NCBI RefSeq assembly: GCF_004104015.1
Contig: NZ_RYFV01000010.1
Coordinates: 22,894-86,893 of the forward strand
Reading direction: 5' to 3'
Length of the DNA stretch: 64,000 nucleotides
Source of the DNA: Actinomyces oricola
Lineage (GTDB): Bacteria > Actinomycetota > Actinomycetes > Actinomycetales > Actinomycetaceae
Part shown: in pieces, positions 9,451 through 17,693 of the stretch
Position numbering within the stretch: the first letter of the stretch is position 1
How the letters are laid out: each line of letters begins with the position of its first letter
Position numbers and translations under genes: made by a program
The notes under the pieces: model-generated
What the model was told of the DNA's origin: nothing
Database searches by the model: none
Seen by the model: the letters and a program-made list of their open reading frames with translations, nothing else

Positions 9451-10484
9451 GGAGCACGCTCCCTACTGGCCTCAGCGGCGCGTTCTCCCACGATCGGGTC
9501 GCTCGGCCGAGTGGGGGTGGCGGCTGCCTGGACATGGCCGAGGAGGTGCTGTTCGGCGGCTTGGAGTAGTGCGCGCTCGTCGTCGGTGATGGTGAAGGCG
9601 ACGCGTCCGTCGATGATGGCGTCGCGGATTTCGACGATCCTGCGGTGGAGACGTGCTTCTGGCTCGTCGCTGGCCGCGAGTGGTTCGACGTGGCTGAGGC
9701 CTGGACGTTCTCGGGTGGCTCGTTCCCAGAGCGGCTCGATCTCGGCGGAGAGCCCCGCGGTACGGCGACGGCGTGTGTATTGGCGGCCGCGTCGAATCGC
9801 TGGTTGTGCGGTGAAGCCTGCGCACAGGAATAGGAAGGTCATCAGCGACAAAGGTGAGTAGGTGGGCTGGACTGTCCGCAGCAGGGTGAGCTGACCTGTC
9901 ACGTGGGCGATGTCCATGACGATGACGGCGAGGCAGAGCAGCACCCCGAAGGCCGAGCCGATGGTCAGGAGCGCGGCGGGGAGGCGCTGGATGCCGTGGT
10001 TGCTCCGGTACTGGCGGGCGGCGAGGATCAGCATTGCGGCGATCACGATGCCGCAGTAGGTGAAGTTGATGATCGAGTAGACCGCCGTCGCGGGCTGTGC
10101 GCCGAGGTCGACCATGAACCTGGTGGTGGTCGGGCCGCGGTCGATGAACGCGAACGCGGCGATGATCGCGGCCAGTGACAGCAGCAGGATGGGCAGGCTC
10201 AGGGCGGCGCGTACGACGCGGGGGCGGTGTTCGCCGGTGTGCATGACGGCGCGGCCGAGGAAGAACAGCCCGATCATCAGCACCGCGTCGGCAATCAGGG
10301 TGGCGATGTTTGTGCTGCCCAGGAGCGGATCGACGGACTCGTAGACAGCATCGACGTTGGCCGTCATCGCGATCGCGATGGCGATAGCGGCGTAGGTGAC
10401 GCTGCGGTCTGCGCGTTTCCGACGGATGATGAGCAGGCTCGCCACGAGCACCCACATCAGGGCTGCGACGAGGGTCTGGGTCAT
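9447..10484 (-). CDS. MAB_1171c-type multi-spanning membrane protein
   Basis: A 345-residue protein with about seven hydrophobic segments in the first 240 residues, beginning LVAALMWVLVASLLII. A soluble, charged C-terminal tail (about residues 240-345) follows. The arrangement and the neighbours match the family named MAB_1171c putative transporter, which is regularly linked to an XRE regulator and an ImmA/IrrE-like protein in actinobacterial mobile elements. The gene overlaps both neighbours by 4 bases (ATGA on each side). The biochemical role of this family is not established. A receptor that passes an external signal to the protease and repressor is as plausible as transport. Confidence 0.75.
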   Translation of the reverse strand: MTQTLVAALMWVLVASLLIIRRKRADRSVTYAAIAIAIAMTANVDAVYESVDPLLGSTNIATLIADAVLMIGLFFLGRAVMHTGEHRPRVVRAALSLPILLLSLAAIIAAFAFIDRGPTTTRFMVDLGAQPATAVYSIINFTYCGIVIAAMLILAARQYRSNHGIQRLPAALLTIGSAFGVLLCLAVIVMDIAHVTGQLTLLRTVQPTYSPLSLMTFLFLCAGFTAQPAIRRGRQYTRRRRTAGLSAEIEPLWERATRERPGLSHVEPLAASDEPEARLHRRIVEIRDAIIDGRVAFTITDDERALLQAAEQHLLGHVQAAATPTRPSDPIVGERAAEASRERAP

Positions 10485-10945
10485 CCGAAGACCTCCCAGT
10501 AGCGGGACTCGGCGAAGGCGTGTCCGCGGATGCCTGCGGCGAGGCGGTCGGCGAGGGTTTCGGCGGCGATCTCGGTTTCGCAGTCGAGGTCTTGCCGTCT
10601 GAGGAGACGGGCGACGGTGTCCGGTGGGATGTCGGGTAGCAGCATGTCCACGGCGGCGCAGTCTTCCCCGTCGCAGTGGCCGAGGATGAGGTGCGCGAGC
10701 TCGTGGAGCACGAACTGCTGGCGGTGGAGCGTCGAGTCGGTTCGCGCCAGGAGGATCACGTCGGCCTCCTCGATGGCGAACCAGAGCGCGCAGATGCCGT
10801 CGCTGGTGTCGAGGTCATCGCGTTCGTAGACCTTCAATGGTCGCCCTCGTCGGGCCTGGATAGCCTGGATGAGATCGTCGAGGGTGAAGGTCTGGCCGAG
10901 CTGGAGGTCCGCGACGGCCGCCGATACGGTCTGCTCGATATTCAC
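10481..10945 (-). CDS. ImmA/IrrE-type metallopeptidase
   Basis: A 154-residue protein with the zinc-protease signature HELAHLILGH at about residues 81-90. The GTG start at 10945 has GAGAGGGG about 6 bases upstream. In ICEBs1 and related elements, ImmA cleaves the ImmR repressor to release excision and transfer genes; IrrE in Deinococcus acts the same way on DdrO. The adjacent upstream gene here encodes an XRE repressor, so anti-repressor cleavage is the natural prediction. The protein also resembles 'toxin' annotations common for this family. The C-terminal half (LLRRQDLDCETEIAAETLAD) is outside the core protease motif and may sense the inducing signal. Confidence 0.82.
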   Translation of the reverse strand: MNIEQTVSAAVADLQLGQTFTLDDLIQAIQARRGRPLKVYERDDLDTSDGICALWFAIEEADVILLARTDSTLHRQQFVLHELAHLILGHCDGEDCAAVDMLLPDIPPDTVARLLRRQDLDCETEIAAETLADRLAAGIRGHAFAESRYWEVFG

Positions 10946-11006
10946 GGTGCACCCCTCTCGGTGGAGAGCACGTGGCCGGTATCGGCGTCGCGTTACGCGA
11001 TACCTG

Positions 11007-11438
11007 TCAGTGCTCAGGCATGTGTGTCATTTCCTCATCCAGGAACTTGGTGATGGCGTGGAGTGCTTTCGGTGAGATGTCACCGAGGGTACGGGCGGCG
11101 TAGGACTTCACCTTCGCCGCACGCATGGAACGAACGAGGTCGAGTTGGGCGGTGACCTTCTCGGGCGTGGTAGCGCCGTCGGCTCCCATGAGGAAGTCGG
11201 TATCGACATCGAAGTAGGCGGCGAGCCCCTCGAAGACGGCGGGGTCTTGGACGTAGCGGTGGCCGTTGAACATATACGTCCAGCGCGAGCGCGACAGGTT
11301 GATGCCGCGTTCTTTGAGGAAGTCCGCGATCTGCGAGTAGGTCGGCTCTGCGCCGGACTCGGCCTCGACAACGTCCATCAGGAGCCGCAAGCGGTTGGCG
11401 AGATCGACTGCCGCAGCCTGGCTCTCTTCTTCGGTCAT
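11007..11438 (-). CDS. XRE-family transcriptional regulator, candidate ICE repressor
   Basis: A 143-residue regulator with a helix-turn-helix region around TYSQIADFLKERGINLSRSR and the YMFNGHRY-PAVFEGLAAYFDVD region typical of actinobacterial ICE XRE proteins. A longer in-frame opening to 12050 exists, but the ATG at 11438 has GGAGG upstream and is clearly the gene start. It is the first gene of the leftward control operon. Immediately upstream lie several palindromic repeats that look like its operators. The divergent ArdC gene starts 389 bases away, so the protein probably controls both its own operon and the transfer operon. Confidence 0.85.
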   Translation of the reverse strand: MTEEESQAAAVDLANRLRLLMDVVEAESGAEPTYSQIADFLKERGINLSRSRWTYMFNGHRYVQDPAVFEGLAAYFDVDTDFLMGADGATTPEKVTAQLDLVRSMRAAKVKSYAARTLGDISPKALHAITKFLDEEMTHMPEH

Positions 11439-11826
11439 GGCCGCTGACCTCCTTTCCCTCGTGACGGGCAAGGCATCGCTGTTGTCCACCCGAAAGGGCG
11501 GTTGTGCATGCTCAACGCTACTCGTTGGGCATGGACAAATCAAGGCTTGCGCATGCTCAACGGTCGTGCTCCAATGGGAACTCCGACCTGTTTGAGCATG
11601 CTCAACAGGTTGCTCGGGTGGGTCGCTCTCGCCAGAGAGGAGGCGAACGATGCTGTCTCCCGCGCCGTTCCCGCGCGGCTCCTCACGGAGGCGCGCCGCT
11701 ATGCCGGGCCGTCCAGTAGGGCTGGCCCGGCAGGTTCCCTCTCGCCGTGGCGGGAGGGGTTGCCTACCTCCAAGGTGTACCGCCGCGCCCACGAGTGTCG
11801 TGGCGGTCGCGAGAGGAGACCCGGTC
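11439..11826. promoter_or_regulatory. Divergent regulatory gap between XRE repressor and ArdC gene
   Basis: This 388-base region holds the operator-like repeats (11501-11606) and then a stretch without recognised function. An ATG at 11650, with GAGAGGAGG upstream, opens an in-frame 59-residue arginine-rich extension of the ArdC protein. Its composition is unlike the downstream protein, so it may be a leader or a spurious opening. No convincing -35/-10 pair was found by eye. Confidence 0.6.
11501..11606. repeat. Array of palindromic operator-like repeats (GTTGAGCATGCTCAAC)
   Basis: Three strong copies of a 16-base palindrome occur: GTTGTGCATGCTCAAC at 11501-11516, CTTGCGCATGCTCAAC at 11546-11561 and TTTGAGCATGCTCAAC at 11591-11606. 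A weak copy, GTTGGGCATGGACAAA, lies at 11524-11539. Start-to-start distances are 23, 22 and 45 bases, that is multiples of about two helical turns, so bound dimers would sit on one face of the DNA. The position next to an XRE gene suggests repressor binding. Iterons of a replication origin are an alternative. Confidence 0.72.
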
Positions 11827-12903
11827 ATGGCATCGACACCGGAGCAGCGGGCGGCGCGTGAGGCGAAGCTCGACGACCTGCACGAGAAGCTGACGGACGC
11901 GGTTGAGCAGCTCGTCTCCGGCGACGACTGGCGCAACGCGCTCGCATTCGCGGCGAGGTTCCGTTCGCGCTCGTTCAACAACACGCTGTTGATCTGGGTA
12001 CAGCACCAGGTCGCGTTCGAGGCCGGTCGTGTGCCCGAGCCGTTCCCCACTCTCGTCGCGGGGTATCGGCAGTGGCAGGCGCTGGGGCGTCAGGTGATGA
12101 AAGGCCAGCCCGGCTACATGATCTTCGCTCCGGTCACGGGCAGGTTCGCCACCTCTACGCCGTCGGATTCTGGTTCGTGGCGGCGGCTGGGGCCGCGGGC
12201 GAAACCGAAGCCCGGTGAGGTGGTGCGCTCCCGCATGGTCGGCGCCCGACCGGCGTACGTGTGGGACGTCTCCCAGACCGACGGCGAACCCCTCCCCACC
12301 ACACCTGCGCCGGTGCTGTTGGAGGGCGAAGCCCCCGCTGGGCTCTGGGACGGGCTCACCGGGCAGATACAGGCAGCAGGGTTCGAGGTCGTCTCCGTGC
12401 CGGACGAGATGGCGATCATGGGCGCGAACGGCATCACCGACTACGAAGCGCGCACGGTGTCGGTGCGGGAGAACATGTCTCCTGCTGCGCGAGTGAAGAC
12501 GCTGGCGCACGAGCTTGCGCATGTGCGGATGCACGACCCCGACGACGTGGAGGCGCGGCAGCATCGCGGTATCCGCGAGGTCGAAGCCGAGTCCGTCGCC
12601 CTGATGATCGGTGCAGCGCACGGCATGACGACCGACGGCTACACGATCCCGTACGTCTCGACCTGGGCCGCCCGCGCCAATGACAAAGAGCCTGCCCAGA
12701 TCGTGCAGGCCACCGGCGAACGGGCGCGTAAGACGGCGCTGGCGATCCTCGACCAGCTCGACACCCCGCAGCTCGGTGACGGCACCCCACCCGGCCTCGA
12801 ACGCGACACCCCAACGACGGAGAAGCCGACCCGCACGTCCTCTCGGCAGGTTGAGCCTGACCGTCCACATTCCGCGCCAGCGCTGGCAGGGCGGGGGCTG
12901 TGA
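11827..12903 (+). CDS. ArdC-like antirestriction / zincin-type protein
   Basis: A 358-residue protein. The first 110 residues resemble the ArdC N-terminal ssDNA-binding domain (SFNNTLLIWVQHQ, GYRQWQALGRQVMKGQPGY). A zincin-like metallopeptidase motif LAHELAHVRMH follows at about residue 226, with a downstream glutamate-rich helix (EVEAESVALM). ArdC proteins enter recipient cells with conjugating DNA and protect it from restriction. The ATG at 11827 has GAGAGGAG upstream; an upstream in-frame ATG at 11650 also has a good ribosome-binding site but adds atypical sequence. It is the first gene of the rightward transfer operon and overlaps the next gene by 4 bases. Confidence 0.85.
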   Translation: MASTPEQRAAREAKLDDLHEKLTDAVEQLVSGDDWRNALAFAARFRSRSFNNTLLIWVQHQVAFEAGRVPEPFPTLVAGYRQWQALGRQVMKGQPGYMIFAPVTGRFATSTPSDSGSWRRLGPRAKPKPGEVVRSRMVGARPAYVWDVSQTDGEPLPTTPAPVLLEGEAPAGLWDGLTGQIQAAGFEVVSVPDEMAIMGANGITDYEARTVSVRENMSPAARVKTLAHELAHVRMHDPDDVEARQHRGIREVEAESVALMIGAAHGMTTDGYTIPYVSTWAARANDKEPAQIVQATGERARKTALAILDQLDTPQLGDGTPPGLERDTPTTEKPTRTSSRQVEPDRPHSAPALAGRGL

Positions 12904-13838
12904 TGCCCGACCCCTTCGACGTTCTCGCCGCACTCATTCGCGTAGACCGGACACCGGACCTCGCCGCGGCGGCGCGCATTCTCGCAGCGGCTGGAGTTCC
13001 GGTGTTCCCATGCGAGCCGGATGGGAAGCGACCGCTCACCCGCCGGGGGTTCGTCGACGCGACCAGCGCGCTCGCGCAAGTTGCCGCGTGGTGGTCGCGC
13101 ACCCCGGACGCGAACATCGGCCTCCCCACCGGCGCGGCGTCGGGTGTCGTCGTGGTGGATGTCGATGTTCACGGCCCTATCGACGGCCGCGCTGCCTGGC
13201 GTCGTGCCTCCGAGGCGGGGCTGGCGGATGGGGCTGCTCTGCTGGTGCGGACCCCGACCGGCGGTGCGCACGCCTACTTCCCAGCCACATCGGGCGCTGA
13301 GCAGCGGTCGTGGCAGGCCGCCAATGCCGGGGTCGATTTCCGGGGCGACGGCGGCTACATCATCGCCCCGCCCTCCCGCCGCACCATCGACGGCACCCTG
13401 CGACGCTACGAGATCGCCGACATCGCCGCCCACTCCGTCGGACCCGTCGATGCCGCACACCTCCGCGACTTCCTCGACCCCCGACCAACCCCACCGACGC
13501 GAAACGACGGTGGCACGGTCGCGGTGGACGCCGAACGGCTCGCGGCCTGGGTCGCCGGACGCGGTGAGGGCGATCGAAACCGAGGCCTGTTCTGGGCCGC
13601 TTGCCGCCTCGCCGAGAACGACACCCCACCCGCCGACACGCTCGACGCACTCGGCCCAGCCGCAGCGCAGGCCGGACTCAGCGAGCGCGAGATCACCGCG
13701 ACCGTGCGCTCGGCCTACCGCGCCACCCAGCCCGCACCCGAGGCCAACCCCTCGGCCAATGCGTGGCGCGGGGCTGATCGCTGGTGCAGCCGCTCCGCAA
13801 CATCGCCAGTGGCCTCACCGGGGAGGGGCAGCCTGTGA
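12900..13838 (+). CDS. Bifunctional DNA primase/polymerase (prim-pol) domain protein
   Basis: A 312-residue protein with an archaeo-eukaryotic-type prim-pol domain in its first 200 residues: GVPVFPCEPDGKRPLTRRGF, then the metal-binding VVVVDVDVHG, then RTPTGGAHAYF and VDFRGDGGYIIAPPS. The C-terminal part (about 215-290) is helical, with DRNRGLFWAACRLAE resembling the PriCT-like tail of such proteins. It overlaps the ArdC gene (ATGA) and the DUF2637 gene (GTGA). Prim-pols in mobile elements start replication, which suggests that the excised ICE can replicate. Confidence 0.88.
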   Translation: MMPDPFDVLAALIRVDRTPDLAAAARILAAAGVPVFPCEPDGKRPLTRRGFVDATSALAQVAAWWSRTPDANIGLPTGAASGVVVVDVDVHGPIDGRAAWRRASEAGLADGAALLVRTPTGGAHAYFPATSGAEQRSWQAANAGVDFRGDGGYIIAPPSRRTIDGTLRRYEIADIAAHSVGPVDAAHLRDFLDPRPTPPTRNDGGTVAVDAERLAAWVAGRGEGDRNRGLFWAACRLAENDTPPADTLDALGPAAAQAGLSEREITATVRSAYRATQPAPEANPSANAWRGADRWCSRSATSPVASPGRGSL

Positions 13839-14569
13839 CGAACAAGACGAGTCCGCGCCGTTGGGCAGCGGGGACGGCGGTGGCGGGGACGGTGTTCATC
13901 GCCGCCGGGGCGTTCTGGCTGTCGTTCACCTCGCTGGCCGATCTCGCTGCGCGTTCGGGGATCGGGGCGGGGCAAGCTTGGGCGTGGCCGCTGATCGTGG
14001 ACGGCATCATCGTCGTCGCGACCGTCGCCGTCGTCGCTCTCGCCGGGCAACGCTCCGCCTGGTACCCCTGGGCACTCCTGACCGGTGGCGCGCTCGTCTC
14101 GGTCACCGCGAACGCGATCCACGCCGTCGTCGCCGCCGACGCCGACGTGCCCAGCATCCTCGCCGCCTCCGTCGCCGCCGTGCCCCCGGTCGTGCTGCTG
14201 GCGATCACGCACCTCACCGTCATCCTCACCCGCACCCCAAGCCCCGCGCCGGAACCGGAGACGCCTGGCCGACCTCCGGTTGCCGTGCTCGCTACCGCTT
14301 CAGCGGACCCAGCGCCGGATGAGCTGGACGCGGTACCCGCGTTACTGGGTGTCCCTGTGCTGGCGTCCGCTCCTGCCGGGCCCGAGTCGCTCGATCCGGC
14401 GGATCGTCGGGCGTTGGGGTGGGAGCTGCGTGAGGCGGGGTGGTCGAACAAGCGGATCGCCCGCGAGCTCGGCGTGCATCCCTCGACCGTGGGCCGCTGG
14501 TTCGCCCCCGCACACCTTCCTACTGACATCACCGAGTCCGCCGACGAGCGGGAGGAGACAACCCCATGA
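13835..14569 (+). CDS. DUF2637 membrane protein with C-terminal HTH
   Basis: A 244-residue protein with four hydrophobic segments in the first 140 residues (for example VAGTVFIAAGAFWLSF and PLIVDGIIVVATVAVVALA), the pattern of DUF2637 proteins such as Spd-type proteins of actinomycete plasmids. A C-terminal helix-turn-helix region follows (GWSNKRIARELGVHPSTVGR). The GTG start overlaps the prim-pol stop as GTGA, with GGGGAGGGG upstream. DUF2637 proteins are linked to plasmid spread in mycelial actinomycetes. Function here is unproved. Confidence 0.82.
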   Translation: MTNKTSPRRWAAGTAVAGTVFIAAGAFWLSFTSLADLAARSGIGAGQAWAWPLIVDGIIVVATVAVVALAGQRSAWYPWALLTGGALVSVTANAIHAVVAADADVPSILAASVAAVPPVVLLAITHLTVILTRTPSPAPEPETPGRPPVAVLATASADPAPDELDAVPALLGVPVLASAPAGPESLDPADRRALGWELREAGWSNKRIARELGVHPSTVGRWFAPAHLPTDITESADEREETTP

Positions 14570-14991
14570 ACACCGACAACCCGCAGCACACCGACCCCCG
14601 CCACGATCCGCAGCGCCTCATGACGACCCCAGCCGACGAGGCACTCTCGGTGCCGCGCGAACACCGCGACCCTGCCGTTGAAGCCTCGACAATGCCGGAA
14701 GCGGTGCGCGCGGCTCAGGTCGCCCGCACCGAGAAGCAGCACGCCGCCGTGGTTCGTGGCCGGGGCGTGGAGTGGGTGCGACCGACCGATCTGATGGCGC
14801 GGCATTCGGCGAACATCGCCGGGCGCGGCCTGGACTTCCAAGCCGAGCTCGCCCGCCGCACCCGCACACCCTTGCGGGTCGGGATGCAGGCCGCGCGAAA
14901 CCGGGCACGTCGCCTGCCGCCGATCACGGCGTTCGGGCGGCGCACCGTCACCACCTCGGCCCCGACACGGCCCGGGGTCGGGATGGGATGA
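14566..14991 (+). CDS. Hypothetical basic protein of the ICE
   Basis: A 141-residue protein rich in arginine and proline, with no domain I recognise. The middle part (about residues 45-90) is more conserved-looking (GRGVEWVRPTDLMARHSANI). The tail is strongly basic (RVGMQAARNRARRLPP), so DNA or membrane association is possible. Its start overlaps the DUF2637 stop as ATGA, which makes co-translation with the replication genes likely. Confidence 0.7.
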   Translation: MNTDNPQHTDPRHDPQRLMTTPADEALSVPREHRDPAVEASTMPEAVRAAQVARTEKQHAAVVRGRGVEWVRPTDLMARHSANIAGRGLDFQAELARRTRTPLRVGMQAARNRARRLPPITAFGRRTVTTSAPTRPGVGMG

Positions 14992-15078
14992 CAGGTCATG
15001 GTCCAGACGGCAACCACAGAGGAAGGGGCGCGTTCGTGGGAGCGGGCGCGCACCTACCTGCCAGGAGGTGCCGACACC

Positions 15079-15957
15079 ATGACCACAACCACCAACCCCC
15101 ACACCGAGTCCTCGCGTGAGGACTTCACGACCGGCGAGGGCCTGCGGGCTCTGCTGCACCGGCTCCACACAGGTGGTGAGGATGCCTGGGTCAATGATCC
15201 AGTCGCGCGCGATCTGATGGAGTTCGCCGCCGAGAAGTACAAGGCGCTGGCGCGCAAGCACCGCCTCGATACCTGGGAGGCGGTCGCGGCGGCGTTCGAC
15301 GCGATGCAGAACCGCTCCACCCTCGAAGCCCGCGATCCATGGGCGATCATCACCCACGCCGTGCGGATCACCTGCATCTACGAAGAACGCGCCCAAGGCC
15401 TCCTCTGCTCCGTGCATCAAGCGCGCCGCTCCCACGTCTCGGCGTTCCACGACCCCGAACGGTTCTCCGACCGCGACACCGCCCTGACCGACTACCACCC
15501 CGCCTTCCACGTCACCGACGACCTGCCCAGCGACACCGAGCCCGATCCGCACGATCTGTTGGGCTCGGCGCAAGCCTGCATGTCAGCCACCTCGGCTGCC
15601 GAGGACGCGATCGCGCTGCTGTGCCTGCTCAACTGGCCTGCTGATGTTGCGCGGGCGTCGGTCGAGCACGTCTGCGGAGCCCTCACCAAAGCCGGAACCC
15701 GCCAGTCCGCCTACGAGGCGCTGCGGCGGGACCGGACCGCCCGCGCGCTCCTCGACCTGCCCCGCCGCACCTGGACCGCGCTGCTGCGGGCGCTGCTCGG
15801 GAACCCGCACCCCGCCTACGCAGCCACCAGCGCGGGGCGCGGGGTACTGCTGCGGCTTCTCCTCGGCGAGACCCTGGAACTGCTGCTACGCGACGACGAC
15901 CTGATCCTCGCCCTCGCCATCGCGGCACCCAGAGCCCGGGGCGGTGAGCAGACATGA
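15079..15957 (+). CDS. Conserved ICE protein of unknown function
   Basis: A 292-residue, mostly helical soluble protein. I recognise no domain. Features seen are LRALLHRLHTGGEDAWVNDP near the start, AARKHRLDTWEAVAAAF-type helices, and a C-terminal leucine-rich stretch (VLLRLLLGETLELLL). I chose the ATG at 15079 because AGGAGG lies 10 bases upstream at 15063-15068; an in-frame ATG at 14998 is possible but poorly supported. The start overlaps the end of no other gene, while its stop overlaps the parB start as ATGA. Genes of this kind sit before parB in related actinobacterial elements. Confidence 0.7.
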   Translation: MTTTTNPHTESSREDFTTGEGLRALLHRLHTGGEDAWVNDPVARDLMEFAAEKYKALARKHRLDTWEAVAAAFDAMQNRSTLEARDPWAIITHAVRITCIYEERAQGLLCSVHQARRSHVSAFHDPERFSDRDTALTDYHPAFHVTDDLPSDTEPDPHDLLGSAQACMSATSAAEDAIALLCLLNWPADVARASVEHVCGALTKAGTRQSAYEALRRDRTARALLDLPRRTWTALLRALLGNPHPAYAATSAGRGVLLRLLLGETLELLLRDDDLILALAIAAPRARGGEQT

Positions 15958-16949
15958 CCGACCCGCAGACCGGTATCCAGCTCGACCGGGCCGTCGACTC
16001 CCTAATCGTCGGCAAGCGCCACCGCACCGACCTCGGCGACATCGAAACCCTCGCCGCGTCCATCGACCGCGATGGCCTGCTTCAGCCGTTGACGATCACC
16101 ATCGACGGCGTGCTCGTCTGCGGGGCACGACGCTTGGCCGCGATCAAGATGCTCGGCTGGCGCACCGTCAGCGTGTGGGTACGCGGCGGACTATCGGATC
16201 GCCTCGGGAAGCTCCTGGCTGAGCAGGACGACAACATGCTCCACAAGCCCTACAACCAGCTCGAAGCGGCCGGCCTGTATCGCGAGATCAAGGAAGTCAT
16301 GGCCGAAGACGCCGCCCGCCGGAAGTCCGCCACCCAGTTCAGCGCCGAGAACCAGCCCAGAAATGACGGTCCCGGAAAATTTCCGGGACCGTCAGGTGCG
16401 CTCGGAGACGCACGCGAACTGGCAGCGGCGATGATCCCCGGGGGCGGGTCTTACAAGACATTGGAGAAGGTTGGCTACATCGAAGAGATCGCCGCCAACC
16501 CCGCCCAGCCTGAGGCGCTCCGCTCGGAAGCGGCGGCGGCGTTGGAGCGGATCGAGGCAGGCGACGCGGTGCATCCCCTCTACCTGGCGATCCGCGAATC
16601 GGCAGAGGTTGCGCGTGAGGTGCGGGAGGCGACGATGCACGCCCTCGCCGAGGATGCCGTCGCCCGCGCCAACACGATGAAGAAGGGCAAGAAGCCCAAG
16701 CCCCGCCTCAGGCCACTCGTGCCCGACGACGCACCACCGGTGCGGTACCCCGTTCGGGCGTTCGTCCAGACCTGGAGCGAACTCGCAGGCTGGTGGACCC
16801 ACTACGACCTCGACGTGCTCGCCGTCGAACTGACCGATGAACAGTACGAGAACTTCCTCACCGTCGCCGAAGCCACCTCACGCTTCGCCGACGACCTCCG
16901 CACCACACGCGAGGCACACGGAGCAAAGCCGATCCTGCGCGCACTCTGA
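15954..16949 (+). CDS. parB: ParB/Srx-fold domain protein
   Basis: A 331-residue protein. The N-terminal ParB nuclease-like domain (residues 8-80) includes LAASIDRDGLLQPLTITIDG and LVCGARRLAAIKMLGW; it resembles ParB/Srx proteins with the GARR CTP/ATP-binding box. A helical region follows with the DDNMLHKPYNQLEAAGLYRE motif of the HTH part. The middle includes a short low-complexity insertion NDGPGKFPGPSGA (about 138-150) that is encoded by a perfect 29-base palindrome. The basic linker KKGKKPKPRLRP is near residue 245. It probably helps partition or transfer the excised ICE, with no ParA partner seen nearby. Confidence 0.85.
   Translation: MTDPQTGIQLDRAVDSLIVGKRHRTDLGDIETLAASIDRDGLLQPLTITIDGVLVCGARRLAAIKMLGWRTVSVWVRGGLSDRLGKLLAEQDDNMLHKPYNQLEAAGLYREIKEVMAEDAARRKSATQFSAENQPRNDGPGKFPGPSGALGDARELAAAMIPGGGSYKTLEKVGYIEEIAANPAQPEALRSEAAAALERIEAGDAVHPLYLAIRESAEVAREVREATMHALAEDAVARANTMKKGKKPKPRLRPLVPDDAPPVRYPVRAFVQTWSELAGWWTHYDLDVLAVELTDEQYENFLTVAEATSRFADDLRTTREAHGAKPILRAL
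16365..16393. repeat. 29-bp inverted repeat inside the parB gene
   Basis: Two 14-base arms (GACGGTCCCGGAAA at 16365-16378 and TTTCCGGGACCGTC at 16380-16393) are separated by one A. The match is perfect. It lies in the coding sequence, where it specifies the short insertion NDGPGKFPGPSG. It could be a protein-binding site such as a parS-like centromere for the ParB encoded by the same gene, or a cruciform-forming site. No run of T follows, so it is not a usual terminator. Confidence 0.75.
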
Positions 16950-16991
16950 GGTCTCACCGCTCTGCCGGTGGCGGGCGTGCACCTGCCAGGC

Positions 16992-17684
16992 ATGAGCCCT
17001 GCACCCACTGATCCCAAGAGTCGACGCCGACTCGTCGTCCTCATCGCCGCTGGCATCGTCCTGCTGCTCCTGGCCGGGGTCGGCGTCTACGGACTCCTCA
17101 CCGGACCCCGTAACCCGAGCACTGACGATCCGCGCCCCGAGCCGTCGCCGACCGTGACCACGCCCCCGTCGCCAGGGCCGTCAACGCCGCCGCGGCCGCA
17201 GGTTCCATCGGTGCCGCGCTCGACCGATCCGGTCGCCTTCGCCGAAGGCGTCGCCACGACCTTGTTCGCCTGGGATACCACGCTGGGGTTGTGGCCGCTG
17301 GACTACACCTCGGCGATCCTCGCCGTCGGTGACCCCTCCGGGGACGAGCAAGCGGGCCTGGCCTCCGACATCGCCACCTACCTGCCGAACCGGGACGCCT
17401 GGATCAAACTACGCCAGTACGCCACCACCCAGCACCTCGTCATCAACACCTCGTTCGTCCCTGACGCGTGGGCCGACGCGGTCGAGCAGGCGCAGCCCGG
17501 GCAGATCGCTCCCGGCACGACCGCGGTCACGATCGAGGGCACCCGCCACCGCTCCGGCGTCTGGAACGGCCAGCCCGTCACCTCCGAGCATCCCGTCTCC
17601 TTCACCGTCTTCGTGGTCTGCGCCCCGACGTACCCGACCTGCCACTTGCTGCGGCTGTCCCAGCTCGACAACCCCCTGCGCTGA
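16992..17684 (+). CDS. Single-pass membrane protein, candidate VirB8/TcpC-like component
   Basis: A 230-residue protein with one N-terminal membrane segment (LVVLIAAGIVLLLLAGVGVY), a proline/threonine-rich linker (about 45-80), and an outside domain of about 140 residues. Small domain plus linker plus single anchor is the layout of VirB8/TcpC-type conjugation proteins. The ATG at 16992 is chosen; the GTG at 16968 would add eight residues. It sits between parB and the peptidoglycan hydrolase in the transfer operon. The VirB8 relation is inferred from context and shape rather than from a clear motif. Confidence 0.68.
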   Translation: MSPAPTDPKSRRRLVVLIAAGIVLLLLAGVGVYGLLTGPRNPSTDDPRPEPSPTVTTPPSPGPSTPPRPQVPSVPRSTDPVAFAEGVATTLFAWDTTLGLWPLDYTSAILAVGDPSGDEQAGLASDIATYLPNRDAWIKLRQYATTQHLVINTSFVPDAWADAVEQAQPGQIAPGTTAVTIEGTRHRSGVWNGQPVTSEHPVSFTVFVVCAPTYPTCHLLRLSQLDNPLR

Positions 17685-17693
17685 GGTGCCGCC

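Noticed and set aside
11650..11826. A 59-codon extension of the ArdC-like protein with a good ribosome-binding site.
   Set aside because: Its Arg/Pro-rich composition is unlike the family, and the ATG at 11827 also has a good site. It is kept only as a possible leader.
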